A DNA stretch of 64,000 bases from Heterotrichella gracilis. Lineage: Eukaryota; Sar; Xanthophyceae; Tribonematales; Xanthonemataceae. The notes beneath the pieces were generated by a model. The model was given only the letters and a program-made list of their open reading frames with translations. It was not told where the DNA came from and did not search any database. The stretch covers positions 434,001-498,000 of the forward strand of contig JAULBX010031370.1 in assembly GCA_032358255.1 (NCBI GenBank), written 5' to 3'. This document shows positions 47,172 through 59,600 of this stretch, in pieces. Made by a program: the position numbers and the translations under genes. How positions within the stretch are numbered: the stretch's first letter is position 1; each line of letters begins with the position of its first letter.

Positions 47172-47197
47172 TCACGGTGTGATGGATGACACCCTCA
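47088..47197. repeat. Direct copy of the wall-protein gene 3' end
   Basis: The sequence CAGCTGGTCCCCTCACGGTG and its continuation, which includes the stop codon of the minus-strand gene at 47160-47197, recurs 72 bp away at 47088-47117 with three differences. Confidence 0.85.
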
Positions 47198-50100
47198 CAG
47201 GACTGCTACTGCCGCTGTCCACGATGTCATTCAAGTAGAAATCTCTGTAGGGCTGCACATACTGCTGCATGGACTCGATGGAGCCCGCCATGTTGGTGTA
47301 GGCAGACACCGCCACACCATCCACAATGATGCTCCCTTGCAGGGTCAGCGGCAGGGTCTGGCCCACCCGGGTGGTGTGCATGGCCAGGATGACGTCACTG
47401 AGGATAAGCTGAGCTGGATCTATGGAGCTTTGCACCCACACCTTGGCACCCGGACGGACCTCGGACGCAACTATGGCTTGGTCGTCGCTGGGGAGGCCGT
47501 TGATGCCGTTGGTGGCGTACACGTAGTGGCCTGGCCCCAGGTTGACCACGTTGCCGTTCACTGTGTGCAGCTCCACAAATGGATACTGGCCCCCCTTCTG
47601 CCTGGTCATGAGCAGGATGACGTCTGAGAAGCACAGGGAGCCGTTGGTGCACACGCACTTGACCTTGTCGCCCTGGTTGAGGTCGGAGATGGGAATGGTT
47701 TGCTCCTCTGACCCATTCAGCACCGTCACAAACGCGTCTGCTGGAAAGCCGTTGGCACCCGCGTTCTGCAGGACCTGGAACACCACCTCATCGGCCAGTG
47801 TCACCCGATCACCTGCAGGGCCAAGGGTGGTTTGTGAATTAGTCAGCTATGGTCAAGTAGGACGCATTGGGCTGACCTAACCAGTCAGGAACTGAATACG
47901 CACAAGGTTGTGATGATATACAAGGGCAGTACTGCTTGCAAGCGCCTATGCACAGCAGAGCGCAAACCTACATTACATCCAAGCAGAAAGCTGGGCTTCA
48001 CATATTTGTTCAATTGGACATAGATGACAACAATAAGTTATAAAAGACAAGGATTGCACATGCATGGTGGCTTTGTCAGATCTTGTTGCATGTCAGTGAA
48101 AGCAAAAGTACGATCAAATTAATCAAAATTAATATTACAATGACATGGCATGGCATGTGGCATGGCTGGTGCGTAAAACGGAAATTTATACAACTTCCTG
48201 TAATTGGAGTGTACTTATACCTTTGCGCATGGCTGCCACCTGGAAGCTCATGTAGTCGCTGCCAGCCACCAGCGGCTCGTTGCTCTCATAGGTGACATTG
48301 CCATCCAGCACCATGGACACAGGGAGCTGGATACCAGGGGTTATGGGCATGGGCATGCCAGCAAGGTACAGCTCCCCCAGCTGTGGGGCGCTGATCACGT
48401 TGAAGATGATGGTGTTGGTCAACATGGGCTCCAGCAGTGTCGGGCTGGGTTGGCAGGTGTACAGCAGCTGCAGAAAAAGAAAAATATATCATTCTATAAA
48501 AGTGGTAGGCAGCATCAGTAGGAAAAGCACAAAAGGGACACATGACAAGCTTGGAGGTTCCTAGTTGGAACCAGCGACAGCAGTAGGCATGGTCGTCAGG
48601 ACTTGGTAGGAATGGGCACTGCCACCAGCTTCAGAAGAGGAGCAGGAAAAGGTTTGAATCGTGCATAGATCTTAAAAGACGAGGTATGCATGAATGGTGT
48701 GACAGGACATGTATGCAATGGCTGGTAATGTGCCATACACAATAAGAGTGATAAGTGCCTGTCACCACTTGCCTGTGTTGCATCTTGGGCGATTGGCACA
48801 TTGGTGGCGCCATCCAGTACCACACTGACGGGGTTGGCAACGCATGGATACTGAACGCTGGTATTCGACAACCGAAGCTCAACTCCACCCGAGACCACAG
48901 GGCGAGGCACACCCCCGCACACTCCGCGATTGCCCTCCAGGTTCAATGTTGACACTGGGGAGAAGGTCTGGAACGTTGCTGGCACACAGCCTGTGATCCT
49001 GTTGTTGCTCAGATCGACAGAGATGGCGTTGATCATTGCTGACATGGCACCTGGCAATCTCCCCTGAAGCGCATTGTTGGACAGGTCTAGGGTTTGCACC
49101 GTGGACAACGCCTGCCACGTGGAGGGGTTTGGGGGAATGCTGCCAGCTAAGCCAGACCCACTGAGGTCGATCGCCACCACATCGTTGTTCTTGTTGCATG
49201 AAACACCAACGTATCCGCATGGGTGCTGCGCTGGATCCCAATCAAGGACGTTGCCAAAGCTGGTCAGTGACTGCTTGAAGTCCATCATGGCTGCAGTCAA
49301 CAGCCTCTGCCGCTGGGGTGTTGCTTTGCTGACCGGTGCTGCACATGAAAAATGGAACGCATTAGTACATGACAAGGCATGCTCCATGCGGCAGGGTGAT
49401 ACACTGCAATGGATAGAGCATGCATTTGCATGACCATTCATGCACAATACAAATGTCGTCGGATACATTAAGGACAACACTTTGACTGCCGTGGTTCATG
49501 AACGGTGATGTTGCAATAATATGTTTTGAGGACATTCAGGCACTCTGGGGTGGCCAAGCACCTCTCTGCCAGGTGGGCGCGCTCCAAAGGATTTATTTTT
49601 AATGAGAAGTATATTGCAATATAATCCATCACAATTTTCATAAAACATCCTGACCTTGACCTACCTGAGAGCAGATCGACCTTCAGAGACATCTGCACCG
49701 ACTGCATCTTTGCAAGCGGCCTTGAATCCAGGGACACCACACCAAAATTAGACACCACAGAGTATGGGGTCACCATGGCATCCAGGTACATCGGCACCTG
49801 CGACGCTGGCCCATTCCCGATCGGAGTCAGCTGCAGCATCACTGTGGTGGTGTAGGTTCCAGGCGGGACCAGGCCGTTTATGTTGATGAGGATCGGCACA
49901 AAGGCAACATTGCCAGTGAGGGTGAAGTTGGCTGGGGTGACTGTGGTGAAGGGTACGAGGTCGCCCAGGACGATGGCTTGGCCCTGGATTGGAACGCCAT
50001 AGCCCATGGCATCGGCCTCGACCAGGGCAGAGACGTTCAGCTGCACGTTGCCAGTAGTGATGGTGCTGATGTCCACTCCAGTGTCTGCAAGCACAGATAT

Positions 50101-53100
50101 GCGCTGGCTCAGATCACACATTGAGATGCATCAAAAACGTACCCTTGATACTATCCATACACAAAACACAGCAGAGACAGCACATTGTGCAACTACATCT
50201 TGGCCACATGTGTTCACCAGGCTTCCATCACAGCCAATTGAATTACCTTTCTCAGTACTTTTCTTCACTGGCTTGTTGATTGTCCCGGGGATGACCCAAG
50301 GCAGGCCCGGGATGCTCCACGACTGGTTTGTCCCTGGCTTTGGAAAGCTCGAGTTCAGCTCGCTCAAGGGACCAGGCGCTGGCATGGCTGTCCCTGGGGC
50401 TGCTGCTGGAGATTGGGGGTTGATTGATGGTCCTGCTGCTGGAAGCAGTGGAATGCTCACAGGTGGGATTGCAGCATCTGCTGGGAGTGGAGCTGATGAA
50501 GGGGCAATGGCAGCAGCTGGTGCCGAGGCTGGTGCTGGCGTGGTGGGGATGGAGGGGTTGCCTGAAGGCTGGAGCGCACCACCTCCTGTTGCAGGTATCT
50601 CCTCAGAGCCTGGGGATGCTGCTCCTGCCGGCGGGGATGATGACACGGCACCTGGGGATGAACCAAATGCTGGAGATGGCGCCGGGACAGCGGGGAAAAT
50701 GTCCTTGTGCGGCGGCACTGGTGGGAATTTGCCAACTGTTGAAGGTGAGCTGCCTGGCTGTTGGCTGGGCGCTGTAGCTGATGCAGGCAGGGGCGCAGCT
50801 GGTACGCTTGAAGATGGTGAGCCAACGGCTGGATCCCATGGCAGACCACCTGGGGATCCCAGCCCTGCGCCGGGTGCCAGAGCGGGCGAGTAGTGCACGT
50901 TAGGCGTGGGTCCGATGGCGTTCCCGCCGCCGCCCTGGATCGGTGCAGGGGATTCGACCTGGGATGACGAGCCGTCGCTGGGGATGCGGTAAGGGGGCGC
51001 CGAGACAGCTGGGATTGTAGAGATGATGGGGGGCCCTTCTGAAGGGCCCGGGCCCAACGCATAGCTGCCCCAGTAGCCCCCCCGGTCATCTATGGTGCTG
51101 CCTGTGCAGTAGTAGTAGCCGTAGGAGCCGCCACTGGTGTACTCGCCCACAAAGCCCATGCACTTGGGCTTCTCGGGCGCAGGGGGGAGGTTGTAGCCTG
51201 GGGCTGAGGCAAAGCCATGGGCGCAGCCTGGGCCTCCGCCAATGTAGTAGCTGCACAGCACAGGTCATATAATGAGCTACATGCTTTTTGGTAATATAGC
51301 CAGTGTCCATGTGTGTCATATGCAACATAGTGGAGCCAGACAGCAGGCAAGACAACATGCAAGCATCCAATATGCACTTGACACACATATCTGGTGCACC
51401 AACGGTTGTCATGCACCTAGTTAATGCAGCAAACACTACTCATGTGCTCTGGGCCTTGCAGAACACGCATATTTGAGCTTAACTTGAACGTTGACAGCAC
51501 AAAGCACCATGCCCTCTGGGTTAAATAATCTGTTTACACAAGCATTCCTGCAGCAACCATTGCCATCAGCTTTGCCATGCAGTGTGCATCGGAGATGTCA
51601 TGAACCATGCAGCCATACCCCTTGCTGGTGACTTACATGGCGCTGCCTTGCGGCTGTGAGAACCCATCCACCGGGTTGCCCAGCCCCACCCCAGCATAGA
51701 TGAGGGTCACATCTGGCTTGAAGGCATCCATGACATCCAGCTCCCCATTGAAAACCACCTCAGCCATGACGCCGCCGGTTTTGATCAGGCCCCTGAGCGT
51801 CTCGGGAGCAACGCTGGTGTACTTCCACTGCAGCGCGTTGTACAGGCCACTGCCCCCGTTGTGGTCGCACTCCATGTTGTACACCAGCGCGTCCGACAGG
51901 TTTCTGCCGGGGAGCAGGGGGCCAACAAATCCGACCTTCATCACACGATCCTTGGCACCTGTGAGTGTAATGCCCACATTAAGATTGTTAGATATATGAT
52001 TGAAGCAGAGAATAGTTTTTTAACAAACTGGATTTAGTTTTTTGATAAAATGAATTTTCGAATGAAAACAAATGCAATGCAACCACTCTTCAGCAACCGC
52101 GGCCAACATTGTAACAAGCATGGAGCAGATGCTGGTCTTGCAATTGCATGACGTACCATTCGCTACAGGTACAGTGAACCTGTCCAGATTGCAAAACACA
52201 GCCGCTCCAGAGTCTGCCTGTGCATCTTTGCAGTCAAAACCAGTCTCCACAATAAGCTGCACCGCACGATTGATTGGGCTTAATTTGTATGAAGTGGACA
52301 ACCAGATTAATCCCATGCCATAGATAAAGTATCAGAAAGATCAGGTATCCCTGTATTGTTTATATTTTTTCCCCTCCAGATCCTTGCAATGGATGCCACA
52401 TGACTTACTTAAAATATGCCTCATAAACAGCATAATGCAGACGCATGGGGATGCTGCATGTACGCACCTCAAAGCTGAAAACAGTGGCAGCAATCCCATC
52501 CACAAACCCGTATGACTTCTTGATGTTGATGTAGAAAGGACCTTGCGTCAAATCGTACGGAGCTGTGTAACAGTGGTGGCAGGTGGCGTACACGGGGCAC
52601 TCTGGAGTAGATACCATCAGCTCATTGTCACAGACAGCCTTTTCGAGTATGGCAGCTGGTGGTGAAGGTGGGAATAGCAGGGTGTTGGGGAGTGGCGGTG
52701 GAGGGGAAGGGTACAGCTCAGTCACACTGGCATATCCATACGAGCAACCGCACGTTGTTGTGACAACATACCTGCAGGAATTGAGAGTATGAGGTGCTGC
52801 TACTGGTTGACATAACGTGGGGTAAAATAGTAGAAAATAAATTTGCATCAACAAGAGGGAGGTCGATACTTACAGCAGTGAGAGGCTTTCTGGTGGTTGC
52901 AATGGTATAAATCCAAATGTCGCATTGGTGATGTGAAGTTGGGAGGCGTCCATAAACAAGTTCAAGGGGCGGAAGGCGTTCTGGAACGACACGTTCAGGT
53001 TGTATGTTCCATCTTCCCTGAAAGCTGCACACAAGAAACAGAAAGGATTTCCCTCAACGATCTTGATAAGGGCACCAGAATTTGCAATGTTTTTGCACAG

Positions 53101-55025
53101 AGCAACAACACTCACCTTCATCAGTGAACACAAAGTCCAGGGTATCATACAAGCCCACGGCTAAATTGCAGCTGGGGTTGATGACAGGGATGATTCCATC
53201 TGAATCTGTGGGTGCAGGGCTCCTGGCATAGGCTGCAAGCTTGATGGACACTTGCTGAATGGGGCAGGAGTCTTCAGCAGGGATAAGCTGCATGAAGAGG
53301 CAAGTGATCAGACGTTGACGTGTGACCAGATGTTAACTGCCATGAGACGGAAATTGCCAAGATACTTCTGAATGCGCACACAGGATGGATGCATCAGGGG
53401 TGGATGGTGATTGTAATGGCATCGCATTGATCTGCTCTCACATGAGATTACCTCAAATTGGACATTGGTTTTGCTGTCCTTGACTGAGTAGTCGAGAACC
53501 GTCAAGTTATGCCCCGAGAGGGTGTCAAAGCACTGCTGGCACGACTTGCAATCCCCTTCACCAGATTTCAAGCTGTCGTCGCATGTGCCCAGGACCTCTG
53601 TGTCATTGCCATTCATCCTGGTGGGCACTGTGACGTGGAAGCTATCTAAGCTGAGACCCCCGTATGCGCAGCCACAGTCTGTGTTGACCACGTAGAGCCA
53701 GCTGGGGGTCACTTGCTTCTCCAAGGACAAGCCCTTTTTGCCACTGAAGAGGTCCAACCCGGAGTAATCTGCAAACAGCTGCTCAGGCAGGTAGAACCCG
53801 TTGAAGGTGACGGTAGCCCGAGCATATTGTCCTGTAAATTAAATTGGATAATCAAGGAGAATAATAGGATTGCAATAGTATAATGTTTTATATACAAAAA
53901 AATACAAAAAAATGGTGCTTGCCATTCCCACCAAAAGCTAGATAAGCATGCAACCCTGTCCTTAACAATGAAACCATTAACCGCAAACAACATGCTGCCA
54001 AGCACCCTTACTTGAGTGAAAGTTCCAGGATATGGTTTCCTTGAGCCCTGTGTTCATGTTCTCGCACAAGGGCTGATATGTGGGCCCCACACTGCCGTCC
54101 GCATTGTCCAAAATGAACCCTGGGACTTGAGACCACGTGTTGTTCAAGCGTAGTGTCAAGGCGTAGGCCTCGCACCCGGAACCCTCTCCTATCACCTGCA
54201 CATGTACACAAATTGATCACGAGTTTGCCAAGCATTGATAAAGCAGAAAAACAGTACGCATTGCTGACGTTCATGGGCAGGTATTACTTCCAGTCTTCAC
54301 ATCTAGATGCACACTGGGAACAACTCACCTCAAAGCTAACGACAGTTTGCATGCTGGTGTTTGTTTTGAGCCACTCGAAGCTTTTGACACCAACAGAGAA
54401 AGGGCTTTGCGTTGTAAGGAAGCATCGATTGCAGCTTCCATAGCAATCTGCAGATGCACGGACAACGTTAGCTTCAGCATGTAGATCATATAGGACTGAA
54501 TTGGATAAAATCAAAGTGTACATGCAAAAGGAGCTTTAGCATAGTGAGTCGTGGGTGGGTGGGTACCTAGCTCTCCGGACAGCTGGTATGCCAGACATGT
54601 GGCTGTTCCAGTGGTTCCCGTAAGCGTCTGCAGCTTCCTCTGCTTGAGAACAGATATAACATTAGGCCATCTCGATGATAAATGGCGTTGAGCTGGCAAC
54701 CACGGCCAATAGAGGAATGTGTCCACAAACATAATTCACCCGTTTACCTTGTGAAGCACTTCAGTCCTGTCAGATGCATCTGCATCGCTGCCCAAGCAGG
54801 CATTGACGGCGAGTGCCTGCAAAACCACACAGGATTTCTTGGTTTTATTGCCTTTTATTTTATTCAGAGCACTGTATTTTCTATTTATGATCACAGCCCT
54901 TCACTTGCAGGTTGCACACTTGGATACGCAAAAATATTAATCAGCAATTGTGGACGATTGGCTCTTACCAGCACTGCAAAGATGCAAAGTAGGTTTGTTG
55001 CCCGGTGTGTGCTGCTGGCCATCAT
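47172..55025 (-). CDS. Secreted pherophorin / Pro-rich / LRR / Hint-domain wall protein
   Basis: Sixteen exons join in frame: 55025-54969, 54816-54748, 54642-54567, 54447-54329, 54195-54012, 53831-53452, 53287-53116, 53024-52874, 52771-52468, 52256-52157, 51958-51637, 51250-50247, 50084-49665, 49338-48773, 48467-48221 and 47812-47172, giving 1603 residues. Signal peptide: MASSTHRATNLLCIFAVL. Residues about 45-645 hold two pherophorin-type modules (CYGSCNRCF, CKSCQQCFDTLSGHNLTVLD, TTTCGCSYG, CPVYATCHHCY). Then comes a Pro/Ser/Ala-rich rod (to about 979), a beta-rich part, an LRR module (about 1120-1308; DWDPAQHPCGYVGVSCN, LDLSNNALQGRLPG), and a C-terminal Hint module (about 1391-1590; FPADAFVTVLNG, ELHTVNGNVVNLGPGHYVYA, GSIIVDGVAVSAYT). 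The expected catalytic Cys before FPADA is Gly-1412. Intron 14 uses a GC donor (CAG|GCAAGT). Likely an extracellular-matrix protein. Confidence 0.88.
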
Positions 55026-56665
55026 GAACAATTTCATACCAAACAAAATATTGTCTACTGAACGTCTACCCAGGCAGATATTTCCAGTTGCCTGTATGCC
55101 TTCTCCTGCACCAATAATTGCTCATCAGTACATTGTCTGTGTTTTTGGTTCATGATGCAACTGGGCTAGAGCGTTTTGTCAAGATGAGTCACCATGGCAT
55201 ATATGAGCGGAAGAAAATACCGAATTCCGTGCCGTGGTATGTGTGTGCAGTGTGGGGCCGTGTGCGTTTCATGCTACAGCACTGCTTACAATGCTGGTAC
55301 GTCAGCCCAGTTGTAGAAATATGCCTTCAAATAACATACACTGGGTCATCTAGGAATCCGCTTATAACGATGAACCCAATACCTCAGCGCACATCCATGC
55401 TGAAAATCACGAAGGGGATCGGTCCCTTTTTATATGAACCCATGCATATCCTGTTCGAGACTAGCTATAGCACTTGTACATAAGATTGTCTAGACTGCCT
55501 AAACAAGCCTGCCTAGGTGCAGCCACACCATGCCTAACTAACCAACAGTGGAAGGTGTTTCCTGGTATTTGGCTCCAGTGTTCATGCGTTATTGCAAAGC
55601 GCAAAGAGATTGTCCTAAAAAATTCCCAAGGCATCGTATCGCAACAGGAAAGTGAACTACTGACCGCTAGTGGGGGGGTGGGTGCCAAATGGGGGTGGCA
55701 TCCAAATTATGTGCTGCTGCACCAACATATGCACGTCTCGGTAACCACACAAACTGATCAAATAAACGCCATTTTTGGGCGCCGCAGAGAAGGAACGCCC
55801 AGTATGTGTGCCCAAGTTCAGCCCACCGCCCAACGGGTGAGTGTTTGACCAACAAACAGACATTATCGGTTGCGATGCCGTTGCACAGATATGCTCAGAC
55901 TGGCTCATAGGCAGTTGTTGTGGCTGTTTTGAGGAACCCATTGCATTTTTTTTTACTGGGAGTTCAACGCACCACTGTGGCCGTGTGCAGTTCGGAACTA
56001 GTTGTGCAGTTCAGAATCCGATCCGATTATGCATGCTTACGGGACTGGTCAAACTCCAATTTCCCAGCAGAGTAGGAACGAAACAGTAACGATACAAAAT
56101 TTTCGGCAGAAGGCTACTTGCAGTATCGTCCTTCACCACGTAACGCACCTTCACCACGTCTGAAGTGCCTCAGCATGCATCGGCGGTCAAGCCATTCCAA
56201 TCAGATCAACCTTGCACAAACAACGGCGACGCGCAGCAACTTGATGTAGACCTCGTCAAAGACATGTTGGCTTGTACAACAGAAACCTCGCGAGAAAACT
56301 GCTTGTGATGTCAAAGATCTGTCGCTTTTGGGTGAATCCATTGCTGGCTTGGTCACCCCGTCGCATTTCAATTATAGTGACACCCCTGAAAAAGCTTAAC
56401 AAAAAGCTGTTGATTTTGCCTTGAATGGGGTTTATTCAACGCCAACCCAACTCGCAGATCTCTTTAACTTAAAGTAAGCAACGCCTAGTCGAAGTTAAAG
56501 TCTGTGGCTACCCCATGCCTGTTCCACCTTCAAGTGTTTGATCATGCATGCATAATGGAATAACCATGTGTTGATCGGAGTGGAATGGACCAGGTGCACC
56601 AGGTGCCTGTACGGTACAGTGTATGAGAGATGAAACTCTAGAGTACGGTCAACAAGCCTAGCAAC
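55026..56665. promoter_or_regulatory. Upstream region between divergent wall-protein and TMF genes
   Basis: No exon is supported in this 1.6-kb interval. A TATA-like TTTTTATATGAA lies near 55426. A TGCATGCATAATGG motif lies near 56545, just upstream of TMF. Both promoters must be here. Confidence 0.35.
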
Positions 56666-59600
56666 ATGTTTGGTGGCACGTACTTGAAGGACCTCAACGA
56701 CAAGCTGCAAACGCTGCGAGAAGGAGTTGAGACAAACGTCCTCACCAACATCAAAGACCATCTTGGCATATCGAACGGTGAGCCAGCCCTGAGCGGACTT
56801 GAAACTTGTACCATCGCTCACCGCCTTGTTCCCTGCGTGGTGCCATTCAGCCTGATGAACCCTTGCCATGCCATAGCCAATCCAAACCCACCCTGGCAAA
56901 CGGATGTTGCCTGCTGCATACCAGACACTGGGCTATGTGCACCTGCATCAGTGTACCTGGTACATGTCTTTTGAGCTTGTCACTGAGGTTGACCGTGCTG
57001 CTGCAGAGGACGAAGGTGCAGCGCCAGGACCTAGTAGTGCCCCTGATGAGGTATGCCCTTGCCCCTCGTCGCCCCTTGCTGTTCGCATGCTTTCTGCAGG
57101 TCACTGCATGCTTTGCTGCTATGTATGCTGAGCAAGCCGTGCCACGTTTGGTAGGGTGCACAAGCGGCAAGCCCGGCAAAGCCAGCCACTAAGAAAGTGA
57201 CCAAGGTGGTCAAGAAGAAGGTTGTGCGCAAGAAGTCAGCAGCGTTGGACAACCCACAGGCCCCCAGCGACAGCGTAGCCAGTGGCAGCACCGTCAAGCG
57301 GACAGTGAAGAAAGTAGCGAAAACCGCACCGCAGGGGTCTTCACAACCCCTTTCCACCCTGGACACTGACACCAGCTGCCCTCCCATTGAGCACCCCACG
57401 TCTGTTGCTTTGCCCAGGGAGCCAGACCACCCAGCCTCACTGCCAGCAACACCCACGCTGCAAGCATATGCTGGTGAAAGCCAAATAGAGCACCCAGCGG
57501 GTCCTGCACCAGACACCAGTGGCCAACCAGCCACACCCACAGGTGATCAAGGACCCGGCTCAGTCAGTGTAGAGGACAGCGACCCACGGGCCTCTTCAGA
57601 TGCGGCGCTTGATACACACCACACTGAAACATCGCTGCCAGCAGAGCCGCTTACAGCTGCTGCTTCCGGTGACCAGCTGGAAGGCGACCAACCTGCGCCT
57701 GATGGCCCACAAGGACATGGGGAGGCTCCAGAGCCTGAGCACCTAAGCGACAGGCCATCGTCCAATGGTGACTCAGCGCCAGAGGCAGCACCAGAGACAG
57801 CCGCAGACCATTCTGGAGATGGCGATGCTGGCTTGCATGAACCCCAAGCAGAGGCCCAACCGCCGCCGGAGAGCGTACCAGAGGCAGCTGCAGAGGATGG
57901 CGCCTCAGAAACAGGCAGCCTGCAACAACAGACGTCTGCTGTTGCAGCAGCGCCCGATGAGCAGCGGGATACACATCCCGATCGTGCAGCTTCCAGCGAT
58001 TCTGTGGGCATCCAGCCACCCACAGAGGAGCCCGTAGCCCATGTGTCAGCTGTGCCTGCTGACAGCTTTGCTGACCTGGCATCACTAGAAGGGGATGCCT
58101 TGCTGGCGCATGCCCAGCAGCTGCGGGAGACGCTGAAGGCGCGGGAGGTGCAGCTTGAGCGCAAGTTTGAGGAGGTGGCAAGCATGCAAGTGGTCACGCA
58201 GCAGCTGATGGTGCGTCATGGCTTGCTGGTTGTGGTTCATCGTGCGCACGCTGCATTATCAATAATCATCTGTATTATCTTCCCATGGGTTGACCTGTGA
58301 TTATGAAGTGCACGCATGGGGTGTGACTCTGTGATAGGTACTCACATGGCACCGGTGGCAAGGTACTGACGCTGCCATGCATGCGCACACCCAATGTCCA
58401 TACACTTGTGCATGAATCCATCACGCCCATGACATGCGGACGGGCATCATTGAGATACATGCACCAACTCAACATGCGTCCACGAAAATTGGAAGGACAT
58501 CAATGATGAGCCGACCCAGCACTGGTCCCCAACTTGCATTACTGGCTGCAGGAGAAGAACGAGGAGCTTGCGATGCAGAAGGCCTCGGTGTCTGAGAGCG
58601 ACATTGACAGCATCCGCGCCGAGTTTGAGCAGCGGCTTGCGGTGGCTGACCGCAAGGTGTACGCGCTGACCAAGGAGCGGGACGCGCTCAAGCGGGGCAC
58701 CGAGAAGCTGCACTCGTACAGCGAGCTCATCAAGGAGAAGGATGAGATCATTAAACAGGTGGGGAGGGGGGAGATGGGCCACGGTGCGCATGTGGGGGCG
58801 TGGTTGTGTGGGCAGGGATGTGGTCTTGTTGACTACTGGGCGGCATCGAGGAACCGGATTCCACTTCAATTGCAAGACAGGCTTTCAATCCAAGCACCAG
58901 CTTATGCCATATGCGCACGAAAATATATCTTTAAAAAGCTGGCATTGCATAGACAAGTTATCTTCAAACCATATGTTAATTGCACAGAAAGAGAACTCGG
59001 CTATGTTGCTGGCATTTTTGTGGTCATCCCCCCACATGCAATTGGCGCTGCTGGCATTGCGTGATCAATTCTCCATATCCCACGCACAAGCTCGCGGCAG
59101 CGCCTAACGCGCTGTCAAATGAATGATAAACTTTGGGGCTCACCTCCCCCTTCCATGCAGGTCATGGCTGAGGGTGAGCTGCTGTCCAAGAAGCAGGCGC
59201 AGCAGGAGAGCACCATCAAGCGGCTGCGGGGGCAGGTGAAGGAGCTGCAGGCTGAGCAGGCGGGGCTGGGGGCAAAGGTGGCGGAGCAGGAGGGCAAAGC
59301 AGAGGGGGAGCGCAAGGAAAGGGAGAAGCTGAAGCAGGAGCTCCAGGTGCGGGAAATCCTCAGCACTGGCAACATTTGGAAGTGGTGTAAATGGGGATAC
59401 TGTGTAAGCCTTTGACGGTGACAAGCTGAAGCAGTAAACACAGATGGAGAACTTTATGGTATGGTACTGGCAATGTTCATGAATGCTATACACGGGTGCC
59501 AAGACAAAGCCTGGTGGCGCAAGGTGTGCAAGGGTACTTGGGGGAGATATTATCAGAGGTCGGGATTCGGGGCTGACATGCATGTGTTTGCTAATGCTGC

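Noticed and set aside
49484-50121. Separate gene start at the exon 13 region of the wall protein
   Set aside because: Exons 12-14 join in phase on both sides, so a single long gene explains it better.
57547-58197. 216-codon serine-rich minus-strand frame
   Set aside because: It is the antisense shadow of TMF exon 3, whose frame is supported by splicing and homology downstream.
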